Of a stretch of 64,000 bases of DNA, positions 1 through 8,722 are shown in pieces. The stretch spans positions 310,001-374,000 of the forward strand of contig NZ_BIME01000003.1 of the NCBI RefSeq assembly GCF_004000925.1, given 5' to 3'. A model generated the notes under the pieces. It saw only the letters and a program-made list of their open reading frames with translations. It was not told the origin of the DNA and did not search any database. The DNA comes from Paenibacillus illinoisensis NBRC 15959. GTDB taxonomy: Bacteria > Bacillota > Bacilli > Paenibacillales > Paenibacillaceae. The position numbers were made by a program, and so were the translations under genes. Every line of letters begins with the position of its first letter. The stretch's first letter is position 1.

Positions 1-1107
1 TGTCAGTGCCAGCGCCTTGGCTGCAAGATTCAGCTCAATCATGCCCTCTTCCGCTCCGGCAAGCCGGGCAAACTCAGGGGTATGGGTCGTTGCATCTCCC
101 AACCGGATGTATGGATGGATCGCTGCGGTTACCTGGCTTACATTGCCAATATCCGATGAACCCACTCCACCTGTCTGCGGCGGATCATGGACCTCAATGC
201 CCATGTCCTCCAGATTCTGTTGAAACAGGCTCGCCAGCGCCTTGTTGTTATTGCGCTCGGCATAGATCAGTCCTTCCGAAATATCTACCGTGGCACCAAC
301 TCCCTCGGCAGCATGACGCACGACGCGGTACACTTTATCCATAACCGTCTTCAGTTCCTCAACTGTTTTTGCCCGGATAATGTACACCGCCTCTGCCAGC
401 TCAGGCACAACGTTTGGTGCATCTCCACCCTTGGTGATAATCCCGTTTACCCGGACGTCATCCTTCAAATAGGGGCGAAGCGAGTTAATGCCCGCATAGG
501 CATTTACCAGTGCATCCAGCGCACTGATTCCCTTTTCGGGAGAAGAAGCTGCATGCGCCTGTTTGCCATGAAACGTAAAGGTTGCGTCCACACAAGCCAG
601 TGCTCCCCGGAGTACCATCGTTTTTTGCTGCGGATGGCACATCATGACAGCATCGATCCCGTCAAATACACCATCATTCGCCATGATAATCTTGCCGCCG
701 CCCTCTTCCTCAGCCGGAGTACCAAGAACAATGATTCGCCCAGGCAGTTCAGGAAAAGCCTTCTTAAGAGCCATGGCGGCACCTACTGCCGAAGTGCCGA
801 TCAGATTATGTCCGCAGGCATGTCCAATACGAGGCAAAGCATCATATTCGGCCAGCAGAGCGATGGTAGGCCCATCTGCTTGGCCTTCCCATACAGCTCG
901 AAACGAAGTCGGAAGTCCGGAAATCCCCTTTTCCACCTGAAATCCGGCCGCTTCAAGTGGTTCTGTTAACCACTGCTGTGCTTGAACTTCCCCGAAACTA
1001 AGCTCAGGATTGGCATGAATACGAAGGGACAGCTCCCGCAGCTGAGGGTCCAGCTGATCCACAACGTCCTTTATGTTCTGCTTCATATGAGCATGGTCAT
1101 GATTCAT
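1..1107 (-). CDS. M20 family amidohydrolase (AbgB/PM20D2-like), 3' end cut by window edge
   Basis: A cytoplasmic zinc-dependent amidohydrolase that should cleave an N-acyl amino acid or dipeptide-like amide. The 369 visible codons show the family landmarks in order: an AEYDALPRIGHACGHN metal-binding stretch near residue 100, an EEEGGGK catalytic Glu region near 135, the dimerisation domain containing GKQAHAASSPEKG, and a late GGVGSSDIGNVS segment near 330. The start at 1107 follows AAAGGTGG; two other ATGs lie just inside. The frame is open at base 1, so the C-terminus is missing. The LysR gene upstream on the same strand may regulate it. Family is secure; the substrate cannot be read from sequence. 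Confidence 0.9.
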   Translation of the reverse strand, partial: MNHDHAHMKQNIKDVVDQLDPQLRELSLRIHANPELSFGEVQAQQWLTEPLEAAGFQVEKGISGLPTSFRAVWEGQADGPTIALLAEYDALPRIGHACGHNLIGTSAVGAAMALKKAFPELPGRIIVLGTPAEEEGGGKIIMANDGVFDGIDAVMMCHPQQKTMVLRGALACVDATFTFHGKQAHAASSPEKGISALDALVNAYAGINSLRPYLKDDVRVNGIITKGGDAPNVVPELAEAVYIIRAKTVEELKTVMDKVYRVVRHAAEGVGATVDISEGLIYAERNNNKALASLFQQNLEDMGIEVHDPPQTGGVGSSDIGNVSQVTAAIHPYIRLGDATTHTPEFARLAGAEEGMIELNLAAKALALT

Positions 1108-1475
1108 GAATGCTTACCACCTTTCTCCGAACAACATATTTATATATTCAATTCTACTGAATAAATATACAGTGTGATTTTCATATATTGTATGTGTGAC
1201 CATGCCATTAGTAAATTCAAAAAAATTAAGGAAAAACCCATAAAAAATTTTATGGGCCTGGATTATTCATATATGGATATTATGATGTGTAAGCATAAAC
1301 GGAATATTTCAACATCCATATGGAGTTGCTTGATGAGCAATCCAGCCGTATCTACATCCCTTTAAAACAAGAACATACGTAATCCCCATACCATACCAAC
1401 CTGCAAGAGACGCCGTTCCACTCCAAATCTATCCGAATAATTATGCATATATATCATGCACATATCACCTGAGGT
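1108..1475. other. AT-rich intergenic region with one strong inverted repeat
   Basis: These 368 bases separate the LysR gene from the M20 gene and hold no convincing ORF. The main structure is a near-perfect inverted repeat at 1237-1256 (arms CCCATAAAA and TTTTATGGG around AA). It could be a protein-binding site upstream of the amidohydrolase. A terminator is less likely, as neither side has a GC-rich stem with a T-run. Confidence 0.45.
1237..1256. promoter_or_regulatory. Inverted repeat upstream of the M20 gene, candidate operator
   Basis: Nine-base arms CCCATAAAA/TTTTATGGG flank a two-base centre, about 130 bp upstream of the M20 start. The AT-rich symmetric form suits a regulator such as the adjacent LysR protein. 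The assignment to LysR is inference. Confidence 0.35.
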
Positions 1476-2390
1476 TTAACTATTATCTACACCCGTATCA
1501 GCCTGAGTCCTTTCCGATCTCATCAAACTGATAAAGCGGTCTGCTGTAGCTTGCTGCAGCACACTTTTCTTATAAACCAGCCATGTATTGCGTCTCACGC
1601 CCTGACCGTCAAGACGAATGAGCTCCTGCTGGTGAAGCCCGTCCTCATCTGTAACGAAGATCCCCGGGATAATCGCGTAACCAAGGCCATAGCGCACCAT
1701 TTCTTTGCAGGTCTCATAGCTGTCCACCCGCATCGCCACCGTAGGTGAACGATCATAACGTTCATACCACCAAGAGGCTACCGCCTCACGAAATGGACTT
1801 ATCGCCACTCCTCCTGCCTTAGTTACAGGTTCCTGAAAAGCGATTTGCGGCAGACCGGGGAGTTCATCCAGATCTATCGGTTCCCTGGATACGATACAGA
1901 CTGCTTCATCGTGCAGCAGATGCTTGCAATCAAACCAGGGATGCTCTCCCCGAATCACCCCTACCTGAATTTCATCGCGCGTCAGCAGTTCAATAACTTC
2001 AACACTTAGTGCACAGGTAACGGCAAACTTCACTTCAGGATACTGCTCCTGAAATTGTTTTAACAAAGGCGGGAGCTTATACAAGGAGTAATGATTGGCG
2101 ATCCCCAGGCGCAGCGTTCCCTTGACTTCATTGCGAATATTTGAGAGCTGCTCTTTCACCTGATGGAGGTCACGCAGCATTTTCCGGGCATAGATCGCTA
2201 GATGTTCACCTTCCGGTGTAAATTTGGCCCCTTTCAGCGTTTTGTCGATGAGCGGTACGCCAAACTCTTTCTCCAGCTGCTGCAATCGGTAAGTCAAGGC
2301 CGGCTGGGTCATAAACATGCGCTCCGCAGCACGGGTCAGACTGCTCTCTTCGGATACGCTTAGCAGTAAACGGCAGTCCTTTTCATCCAT
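1476..2390 (-). CDS. LysR family transcriptional regulator
   Basis: A 304-residue DNA-binding regulator of standard LysR length. The N-terminal winged helix-turn-helix (residues 5-65) carries the typical SSLTRAAERMFMTQPALTYR recognition segment, followed by a linker helix and a periplasmic-binding-protein-like effector domain (about 90-295). The start at 2390 is the only ATG in register with the LysR fold; the preceding sequence has a GGGGGAA ribosome site. It lies upstream of, and in the same direction as, the M20 amidohydrolase and divergent from the yvaFED operon. The effector is unknown; control of the amidohydrolase is the simplest inference. Confidence 0.9.
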   Translation of the reverse strand: MDEKDCRLLLSVSEESSLTRAAERMFMTQPALTYRLQQLEKEFGVPLIDKTLKGAKFTPEGEHLAIYARKMLRDLHQVKEQLSNIRNEVKGTLRLGIANHYSLYKLPPLLKQFQEQYPEVKFAVTCALSVEVIELLTRDEIQVGVIRGEHPWFDCKHLLHDEAVCIVSREPIDLDELPGLPQIAFQEPVTKAGGVAISPFREAVASWWYERYDRSPTVAMRVDSYETCKEMVRYGLGYAIIPGIFVTDEDGLHQQELIRLDGQGVRRNTWLVYKKSVLQQATADRFISLMRSERTQADTGVDNS

Positions 2391-2459
2391 GGCACACTTC
2401 CCCCTTCACTTCTCGTCTTTTCAGTATAACTTACTGCAGCATTAAAGAAGTGCCTCTTC

Positions 2460-2488
2460 TTGACACAAAGAAAACCGGGATATAAAAT
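2460..2488 (+). promoter_or_regulatory. Sigma-A promoter of the yvaFED operon
   Basis: TTGACA at 2460-2465 is followed by a 17-base spacer and TAAAAT at 2483-2488. The -35 box is perfect and the -10 has five of six consensus bases. The predicted start near 2495 sits directly before the inverted repeat at 2502-2529, as expected for a repressed promoter. Confidence 0.75.
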
Positions 2489-2501
2489 ACAAAAAAAACA
2501 A

Positions 2502-2529
2502 GGAAAATAAATTATTTTATTTATTTTCC
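2502..2529. promoter_or_regulatory. Inverted repeat, probable TetR operator
   Basis: Perfect 11-base arms GGAAAATAAAT and ATTTATTTTCC flank a six-base centre. The site lies between the predicted transcription start and the TetR-family start codon at 2563. TetR repressors of efflux operons usually bind such sites and control themselves, so autoregulation is the likely role. Confidence 0.65.
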
Positions 2530-2562
2530 GATCAAACAAGCAGAGTACAAGGAGGCATAACC

Positions 2563-3132
2563 ATGATTAGAGAACGCATTCTTGATATCACCCGCCATGA
2601 AGTGATCCGCAGTGGCTTCCGGTTCAGTATGAATGACTTGTCCAAACAACTGGGTATGAGTACCAAGACGGTATATGAATTCTTTCCTTCCAAAGAAGAC
2701 TTGCTCAAAGACTTGCTCGATACCTCACTGACCGAAATCGTTCAGAAAGAGCAACAGCTCATGAGTGACACTTCGCTACCCCTTCCGTCCAAGTTAAGAC
2801 AAGCCCTTGTCATGATGCCCGACGACCTCGGCATGTTTGATCTCCGACGTTTGTCTGAATTGCAACGTTATTATCCTGCTGTCTGGAGCCAATTGGATCT
2901 TTTTATAACGAACCACTGGGATGAGATCAGACAATTGGTACACACAGGACAGGCATCTGGTGAACTGCGTTCCTTTGATACCGAAGTTTTTGTACAAGTC
3001 TATATTGGCGGCTTATACAGGTTGATGGAACAGTCTGCATCCGGATCCTGGAACGGCAGCACCTTATCGGCAGCACTGCAGGAGATGGTCGATATGCTCC
3101 TGGAAGGCGTTCTTCCAAAGGAGGGACCATAA
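2563..3132 (+). CDS. yvaF: TetR/AcrR family regulator (YvaF-like)
   Basis: A 189-residue repressor. The N-terminal TetR helix-turn-helix spans about residues 5-55 and includes FSMNDLSKQLGMSTKTVYEFFPSKEDLL. The rest is an all-helical ligand and dimerisation domain. An AGGAGG site lies 8 bases before ATG 2563. The stop codon overlaps the SMR start (TAATG), so the two are translationally coupled. The order regulator, SMR pump, DUF5360 protein matches B. subtilis yvaF-yvaE-yvaD. It probably represses its own operon through the repeat at 2502-2529. Confidence 0.88.
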   Translation: MIRERILDITRHEVIRSGFRFSMNDLSKQLGMSTKTVYEFFPSKEDLLKDLLDTSLTEIVQKEQQLMSDTSLPLPSKLRQALVMMPDDLGMFDLRRLSELQRYYPAVWSQLDLFITNHWDEIRQLVHTGQASGELRSFDTEVFVQVYIGGLYRLMEQSASGSWNGSTLSAALQEMVDMLLEGVLPKEGP

Positions 3133-3566
3133 TGGCTTGGTTATGGCTCGCTGTAGCCGTTCTATTTGAAGTTGCCGGGACGATCTCCATGAAAATGTCT
3201 GAAGGATTAAGTAAACCCGGGCTCGCAGTACTTATGGGTATTTTTTATCTGATTAGTTTTGGGGTCATGAGTCTTGCACTCAAAGAAATTCCAGTCAGTA
3301 TCGCCTATGCCATATGGTCTGGAGCTGGGATCACCATTCTGGCTGTGGTTGGGCTGTTCGCGTTTCAGGAACCGATGACTTGGCTGAAAGCCGGATCCCT
3401 GCTGCTGATTATCCTTGGTGTGGCTGGATTACGTATGGGAAGCACAGAAGCGAAAGTACCGAGTAACGGGTCTCTTCAGCTGGCAGCAGAATACTCACCT
3501 TCTGTTTTGGCACAGGATGTTTCACTGCATCATGGTGCTGAATTCCAACCCGATAAGGAGGGATAA
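3132..3566 (+). CDS. yvaE: Small multidrug resistance (SMR) efflux protein, YvaE-like
   Basis: A four-helix inner-membrane drug/proton antiporter of the EmrE/QacC family. Residues 1-105 give the full SMR fold: helix 1 with the conserved membrane Glu (LFEVAGTISMK), helix 3 with the IPVSIAYAIWSGAG signature, and helix 4. SMR proteins are usually 105-120 residues; this one has about 35 extra C-terminal residues that are polar, presumably cytoplasmic and of unknown use. It overlaps yvaF by one base and is followed 3 bases later by yvaD, so all three form one transcript. SMR pumps often work as pairs; no second SMR gene is present here. Confidence 0.9.
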   Translation: MAWLWLAVAVLFEVAGTISMKMSEGLSKPGLAVLMGIFYLISFGVMSLALKEIPVSIAYAIWSGAGITILAVVGLFAFQEPMTWLKAGSLLLIILGVAGLRMGSTEAKVPSNGSLQLAAEYSPSVLAQDVSLHHGAEFQPDKEG

Positions 3567-3568
3567 CA

Positions 3569-3985
3569 TTGAGTCGTTCGTTAAAAACCTTATTCCTGCT
3601 CACGGATATCGGCTTTATTCTGTATTGGGCGGTGACTTGGGGTTCATGGATTCCTAAGGAATACTTATATCAGGACTATACTAACCCTCTGCTGGTCGCT
3701 TGGAACCTGTCGTTTCTTCCGCTTGATCTGCTCATTTCCGCTACAGGATTCTATAGTCTGTTCCTTCTTCGCCGTTCGGATCAACGCTCGCGGATGGTCG
3801 CCCTTATCTCCCTGGTATTGACCTTCTGTTCCGGGCTCCAAGCGATTGCGTTCTGGTCATTCCGCGGAGAGCTCGATTGGGGCTGGTGGGTTCCCAACCT
3901 TTACTTGATGATCTATCCGTTATTCTACATACCGAGACTTCTCCGTAAGGAACAGCCTGCTTCCATCTTTTCAAAAAGTGCATAA
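3569..3985 (+). CDS. yvaD: DUF5360 family membrane protein (YvaD-like)
   Basis: A 138-residue integral membrane protein with about four hydrophobic helices and no known biochemical role. It starts at TTG 3569, eight bases after AAGGAGGG and immediately after the yvaE stop. Its position as third gene behind a TetR repressor and an SMR pump is the same as in B. subtilis yvaFED, which supports the family call. It may be an accessory of the pump. The operon ends at the terminator 3992-4017. Confidence 0.82.
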   Translation: MSRSLKTLFLLTDIGFILYWAVTWGSWIPKEYLYQDYTNPLLVAWNLSFLPLDLLISATGFYSLFLLRRSDQRSRMVALISLVLTFCSGLQAIAFWSFRGELDWGWWVPNLYLMIYPLFYIPRLLRKEQPASIFSKSA

Positions 3986-3991
3986 GAAAAA

Positions 3992-4017
3992 AGCCTGGTT
4001 CCTCCTGGGAACAGGCT
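3992..4017. terminator. Bidirectional terminator between yvaD and the lipoprotein gene
   Basis: An AGCCTG/CAGGCT stem continuing into GTTCC/GGGAA, with A6 on its left side (a T-run on the minus strand) just after the yvaD stop and before the convergent lipoprotein stop. Confidence 0.75.
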
Positions 4018-4037
4018 CATTCTTGTATAGTCACCCG

Positions 4038-5147
4038 TTACTCCGAGATCGTAATAACAGAGGTGACAAAGTGATATGATTCATTCTGCAGCACCGCTTG
4101 GGACAGCAGAATCTTGTTGCCTTCCGGGCTCCAGGCAAGCGGATCGGAGATGTCGTCCATGTCGGCCGAAATCTGGAATTGCTCTGCTGATTCCGTATTG
4201 GAGACGAACAGCCCTTTCTCATCATCGCTCTCCGAGTTAATTGTGTACGCGATCTTGGAATCATCCCCGGACCAACTGGTCCCGAAGATCTGTGTGCCTC
4301 TGGCAAGCGTCGCCTTCTCGTTGCCTTCCAGATCGGTAAGCACCAGCGCCCGTTTCGTATCCGCTGTTTTTTTCACAATGGCCAGCCTAGTTCCATCATT
4401 GGACGGAATAACCCACTCCACGCTCTTCAGGACCTGTTTTACATCACCTGTAGTTGTATCATAGGCATTCAACTGTCCGTCTTCACCGGTAATATAGTAG
4501 ATCATACTGCCCGAAACCCTGACGCTGCGCACGTTGAAATTGCCGGTCTCCACCAACACCTTGGTTGTTCCATCAATACTGGCTGAGACGAGTTCTCCCT
4601 TCATATTCGGAAAGACAACATGCTCATTATCCAGCCACGCGCCTTCCTGAACGAAACCATCTTCCTTGCCTGCATTCACTGTCTCCCCGTTGTGCAAATT
4701 CATAAAGAAACCTTTGCCTGTCGATTCCTCCGGCTCACGGTAGAACAGGTACTGCCCATCCGGTGAAACAATCGGCGAGCTCAGACTGACTTCGCTCTCC
4801 TTGAGCGGTGTATCGGTTCCTTTCGCCAGATCGTACATATATAAGTTATGCGGGTATCTCTCCTGGCCTTCAACCATAACGGGTTTCATCGACGTGTTCT
4901 CTTTGTCCGATACGATCCAGTCATCACTTAGCCAGGCCACGCCGCGCATATTGGGTAATTTATCAATTTTCTCGAGTTTGAAGCTCTGATACACCGATGT
5001 ATTGGTATTGTCTTTTACCGTAATATCTGTGCCCGTTTTCCCACTTCCCGCATTCCCTTCCGGTTCAGTGCTTCCCCCGCAAGCCGTTGCCGACAAGAGA
5101 GCTAACGCTCCTAATGCACCCAAAGCCGTCTGTTTCCAATTCATCAT
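4038..5147 (-). CDS. Lipoprotein with TolB/WD-like beta-propeller repeats
   Basis: A secreted, membrane-anchored protein of 369 residues. The N-terminus is a lipoprotein signal (MMNWKQTALGALGALALLS followed by ATAC), with the lipid-attachment Cys near residue 24. The mature part has repeated segments of the TolB/DPP-IV propeller type, such as VSPDGQYLFYRE, IPSNDGTRLAIV, SWSGDDSKIAYT and AWSPEGNKILLS. The start at 5147 follows a G-rich ribosome site. It is the third gene of an operon behind a response regulator and a sensor kinase (56 bp gap), so it may be an accessory sensor or a target of that pair. The ligand is unknown. Confidence 0.8.
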   Translation of the reverse strand: MMNWKQTALGALGALALLSATACGGSTEPEGNAGSGKTGTDITVKDNTNTSVYQSFKLEKIDKLPNMRGVAWLSDDWIVSDKENTSMKPVMVEGQERYPHNLYMYDLAKGTDTPLKESEVSLSSPIVSPDGQYLFYREPEESTGKGFFMNLHNGETVNAGKEDGFVQEGAWLDNEHVVFPNMKGELVSASIDGTTKVLVETGNFNVRSVRVSGSMIYYITGEDGQLNAYDTTTGDVKQVLKSVEWVIPSNDGTRLAIVKKTADTKRALVLTDLEGNEKATLARGTQIFGTSWSGDDSKIAYTINSESDDEKGLFVSNTESAEQFQISADMDDISDPLAWSPEGNKILLSQAVLQNESYHFVTSVITISE

Positions 5148-5203
5148 GGTCCCCCCTGGTTTCTCTGCTATAGACCAAGCATACACATGTCATACTTCCA
5201 AAG

Positions 5204-6709
5204 TTATTCAGACTTGTTTCCAACTTGTAAACTTGAATCGGCGAGCGGGAAAACAAGCTGGAATGTTGTTCCTTCCTCATTATTCACTTCACCCGGCAGC
5301 AGGGTGATCGTCCCGCCCTGTTTCTCTACAAATTGCTTCACGAGTGACAGACCGAGTCCGGTTCCGCCTGTTTTTCTCGCCCGGTCCTTGTTGACGGTAT
5401 AAAAAGGTTCAAAGATCTTCTCTCTTGCCTCTTCCGGAATCGGCAGACCCGAGTTGAAGATGCGAATCACCGCTTCACGCGTCTGTGGCCGCTGCTCGCT
5501 CTGTACCCGAATGATGCCCCCAGGCACGTTATACTTGATCGCATTGTCGAGCAGATTGATGAAGATATGCATGAGGCTCTCCCGATCACTGCGGATAACG
5601 GCAGGCTGAATGTCCAGCTCCATGCGAAGCGCAAACTTCTCGGCTTTGCCTCGCATGCGTCCGCAGGCGTCCTCCAGCAGCGCACCAACCTCTACATCCT
5701 CCGCCTGGTTTTCAAAATCATATTTCTCCAATGCCGATAAATGCAGCACCTTCTCGACCATCTCGTATAACCGTTCCGTTTCCTTGCCAATGTTGCTGGA
5801 GGCGTCCTCAAGTAACTGAGGGTCATCCCGGTACATATCGAGCAGCTCCACATATGCCTTGATCGAGGTGAGCGGCGTTTTGAATTCATGGCTGATATTG
5901 CCGATATATTGCTTCTGCTGCTGTTCCAGCGCCTGCAGCTTCTTAATGGCCAGCTGCAGCTTCTCTTGTTCTGCATGCATGTCCGTAATATTTTGCTGAA
6001 TCGACGTGCTCATGTAATAAATGCCTTGCCCCAGTTCGCCCAGTTCATCTTTGCGTTTAACAGGGGATTCGGTGATATACTCGCCTTCCCGAATGGAATC
6101 CGCTGATTTCTTCAGCTTGGTTATCGCGACTGCGAAGCGATTATAGAACAGGTACCCGAGAATAAAGCTCAATACAACGACGGCAATTCCCGCCCATAGG
6201 AACAACTGTAAAATGCGTGCGTAGAATTCATGGTAGCTCTGGACCGAATACTGCATCCATATTGCACCCATCTGACCATCCGGACCATCCAGCGGTGCTG
6301 CATAGAGCAGCGTGTCACCCTGTTCACGGTAGGCGATTTTATTTTGCAGAGCATAGTTCAGCGTCTCCTGGATCTCCAGACTCTCACCCGGTGTAATGGA
6401 CGAGCCTACCTGTGTCCCATTCATGTCATAAAGCGCAATGGGCAGTCCTGTGGAGTTCGCCAGCTCCTGGGCCAGCCTGCGGCCATTTTGCTTCAGAAAG
6501 GCATCCGTCTCCAGCCGTATGGCTTCCGTATAGTAGGCCTGACGCACATTGAGATTGACCAGACGCGTCTGTTGCGACAGAATGCCCTCGATCTGTGACT
6601 GCTGGTTGCGTTCAATCCCTCGCAGGACGAGGGAACTGAGCACCACAACAGTCAAGATGAGCAATGCCGCGAGAAACACGCTGAATTTCAGCTTGATGCT
6701 GACCCTCAT
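5204..6709 (-). CDS. Sensor histidine kinase (HAMP, HisKA, HATPase)
   Basis: A 501-residue membrane kinase. TM1 is at about 8-30, then an extracytoplasmic sensor domain of about 130 residues, TM2 near 165-190, and a HAMP/coiled-coil linker. The HisKA box is GNISHEFKTPLTSIKAYVELL (phospho-accepting His). The HATPase has an N box (INLLDNAIKYN) and G boxes (GTGLGLSLV). Its ATG overlaps the response regulator stop by four bases, the usual arrangement for a cognate pair. A TolB-like lipoprotein gene follows. The stimulus is unknown; an envelope signal is plausible because the sensor domain is extracellular. Confidence 0.93.
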   Translation of the reverse strand: MRVSIKLKFSVFLAALLILTVVVLSSLVLRGIERNQQSQIEGILSQQTRLVNLNVRQAYYTEAIRLETDAFLKQNGRRLAQELANSTGLPIALYDMNGTQVGSSITPGESLEIQETLNYALQNKIAYREQGDTLLYAAPLDGPDGQMGAIWMQYSVQSYHEFYARILQLFLWAGIAVVVLSFILGYLFYNRFAVAITKLKKSADSIREGEYITESPVKRKDELGELGQGIYYMSTSIQQNITDMHAEQEKLQLAIKKLQALEQQQKQYIGNISHEFKTPLTSIKAYVELLDMYRDDPQLLEDASSNIGKETERLYEMVEKVLHLSALEKYDFENQAEDVEVGALLEDACGRMRGKAEKFALRMELDIQPAVIRSDRESLMHIFINLLDNAIKYNVPGGIIRVQSEQRPQTREAVIRIFNSGLPIPEEAREKIFEPFYTVNKDRARKTGGTGLGLSLVKQFVEKQGGTITLLPGEVNNEEGTTFQLVFPLADSSLQVGNKSE

Positions 6710-7416
6710 GCCGAACCGCCCGGTACAGGAGCTGACGCTTTATAGCCAATGCCGTACACCGTCTGCAGCTTTTGCTGATCCGTATCACCAATTTTTTTGC
6801 GCAAACGCTGAATATGAATATCCACTGTGCGTGTGCCTCCTGCGTATTCCATGCCCCATACCCGATCCAGCAGATCATCACGGGTGTACACCCGCTCCGG
6901 ATTGGACATCAGGATGGTGAGCAGGTCGAACTCCTTGGGCGTCAGATCCAGCTTCTCTTCCTTTACCGTCACCGTTCGGTGAGCCACATGAATGCGCAAG
7001 TCCCCATTAACGATGGCCTGATTCTTCTGCTCGTCTGGCGGTGGACTGCTCTTCTCCACCCGGCGCATGAGCGCTTTCACCCGAGCGAGCAGCTCGCGAA
7101 TCTCGAACGGCTTGGTCATGTAATCATCGGCGCCCATTTCCAGTCCGACGATTTTGTCCACGATATCATTTTTCACGGTCAGCAAAATAATACCGATATC
7201 CTCGCGGTCCTCCAGTCTGCGGCATACGCCGTATCCATCGAGCCTTGGCATCATGACATCCAGAATCATGACCTGCGGATGGAATGACGCCACCTTGACC
7301 AGTGCCTCCTCGCCATCATTTGCTGTCTCCACTTCATATCCTTCGCGCCGGAGCGCATAAGCAATGGCACTGACGATGCTTGACTCGTCATCGACCACAA
7401 GCACTTTTTTTGTCAT
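6706..7416 (-). CDS. OmpR/PhoB-family response regulator
   Basis: A two-domain regulator of about 236 residues. The receiver domain has the acidic pair DDE near the start, the phospho-acceptor in MILDVMMP and the conserved Lys in MTKPF. The C-terminal winged helix (about 135-230) includes LTPKEFDLLTILMSNPERVYTR and the VDIHIQRLRKKI recognition region. The start is placed at ATG 7416, ten bases after AGAGG, rather than the upstream in-frame ATG at 7443. It is first in an operon with the kinase at 5204-6709. Confidence 0.93.
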   Translation of the reverse strand: MTKKVLVVDDESSIVSAIAYALRREGYEVETANDGEEALVKVASFHPQVMILDVMMPRLDGYGVCRRLEDREDIGIILLTVKNDIVDKIVGLEMGADDYMTKPFEIRELLARVKALMRRVEKSSPPPDEQKNQAIVNGDLRIHVAHRTVTVKEEKLDLTPKEFDLLTILMSNPERVYTRDDLLDRVWGMEYAGGTRTVDIHIQRLRKKIGDTDQQKLQTVYGIGYKASAPVPGGSA

Positions 7417-7664
7417 CGGATTCATCCTCTTTATTGATGTCATAAGTTCATTATTCCTGGATCTATGTTAACAAGGTCTGGCCGGATAATCCATGGAGGA
7501 CGATATGATTTATACGATATGATTTATACAATAAGCCGTATTCTCTAAGCTTGGACTTCGCTCCACTTTTTTTATACCCGTACAAGGCAAAAAGACCTCA
7601 CCTGGAAATGGATCGGCCTTCGTCTTCTACCATTTTTAAGCTTACAAGCATGCGAACGATCAAA

Positions 7665-8561
7665 CTATTCTTCAAACGACAAGTTCATCGGCTCGTCCGA
7701 CATCTCAGCTTCCGTCTCCATATGGGTCAAGGGTGTATTCAGGTCCACTTCCTCGAAGCGGAAGCTGTCCACCCAGACCTTGCCCTTACCGTTCAGGATC
7801 ACGCCAAACGAGATGATTGCGCTCTCTGCGGGAACATCCAGCACAATGCTGTATTGATTCCAGGGCTGTGTCCCCGTGATCGGCCTGTTATGCATATTAT
7901 CAAACTGCAGCACGTCCTGGACATGATTATCCACACGCATCCATAATCCGCAGAATGCGTCCACACGATCGGTTTTGACAAAGCCGGATAGCTTCATCCG
8001 TTTCCCTACATACTTGTCTGCACGGAATTGCTGCATCATCGTGGCAAACTCATTCGGCTCCATGGGTGTTACAGCCTTCAAATACCCCGAGGCCTTCCCA
8101 TGATGGACTTCGGCAGGGTCAATGCCCATCTCATAATTTTGCGGGTGGCTTCCAGTTAACATCCAGCCTTTGATTGCAGTTGCAGAATTCATTTGTAATT
8201 CTCCTCCTCTGGTTTTTCCGGTAAATAGTTTCAGATCGAATACCTTGCGAAAACGACCGGGCGGCATGCCATACATTTTGCGAAAGGCCCGGGTGAATGC
8301 TTCCTGACTTTCGAAGCCGCAGGCGAGAGAAATATCCAAAATGCCTGCATCCGTGGAGCGCAGTGCGGTAGAGGCCAAACTCATCCGGCGATGACGAATG
8401 TAATCGATAACGGTCATGCCCACCTCATCCCGAAATACCCGGTGATAGTGATACGGGGATAACAAAGCCTCCGACGCCACCTCTTCCAGCCCAATCTCCT
8501 CATGCAGATGTGTCTCAATATAGTACAAGCTGTCCTGAATCATCTCCTGATAACGGCTCAA
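7665..8561 (-). CDS. AraC family regulator with C-terminal beta-rich domain
   Basis: The N-terminal 105 residues form an AraC-type double helix-turn-helix (EIGLEEVASEALLSPYHYH ... GILDISLACGFESQEAFTRAF ... RFRKVF). The C-terminal 150 residues are beta-rich and look like a jellyroll (KLSGFVKTDRVDAFCGLWMRVD, IVLDVPAESAIISFGVILN), placed after the DNA-binding part instead of before it. The start is put at TTG 8561, which follows AAGGGGG. Longer in-frame readings would cross the MATE terminator at 8647-8687 and are unlikely. It may sense a small molecule; the ligand is unknown. Confidence 0.8.
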   Translation of the reverse strand: MSRYQEMIQDSLYYIETHLHEEIGLEEVASEALLSPYHYHRVFRDEVGMTVIDYIRHRRMSLASTALRSTDAGILDISLACGFESQEAFTRAFRKMYGMPPGRFRKVFDLKLFTGKTRGGELQMNSATAIKGWMLTGSHPQNYEMGIDPAEVHHGKASGYLKAVTPMEPNEFATMMQQFRADKYVGKRMKLSGFVKTDRVDAFCGLWMRVDNHVQDVLQFDNMHNRPITGTQPWNQYSIVLDVPAESAIISFGVILNGKGKVWVDSFRFEEVDLNTPLTHMETEAEMSDEPMNLSFEE

Positions 8562-8646
8562 GTGGAGATTAACCCCCTTCCATATCCTTACTATACGTGT
8601 TCGCCAATCGGCCGTTTTGATCATTTTTGCGGAAAATATAAAAAAG

Positions 8647-8687
8647 AAGAGCCGGATCAGGGACAACGATGTCCCTGACCGACTCTT
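8647..8687 (-). terminator. Terminator of the MATE gene
   Basis: On the minus strand, AAGAGTCGG then TCAGGGAC, a six-base loop, GTCCCTGA and CCGGCTCTT are followed by CTTTTTT. It is a long GC-rich hairpin with a T-run, between the MATE stop and the AraC start. Confidence 0.9.
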
Positions 8688-8722
8688 TCTTGATTGCTGT
8701 ATATCCAATCGTGTCAAAACAA

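Noticed and set aside
187..969. 260-codon plus-strand open frame at the left edge
   Set aside because: Antisense to the M20 amidohydrolase, whose metal-binding motifs are intact.
5147..5186. Longer N-terminus for the TolB-like lipoprotein
   Set aside because: It would put 13 residues before the signal peptide and lacks a ribosome site.
8561..8717. N-terminal extension of the AraC regulator
   Set aside because: The extension crosses the strong MATE terminator hairpin and translates to a non-conserved hydrophobic stretch.
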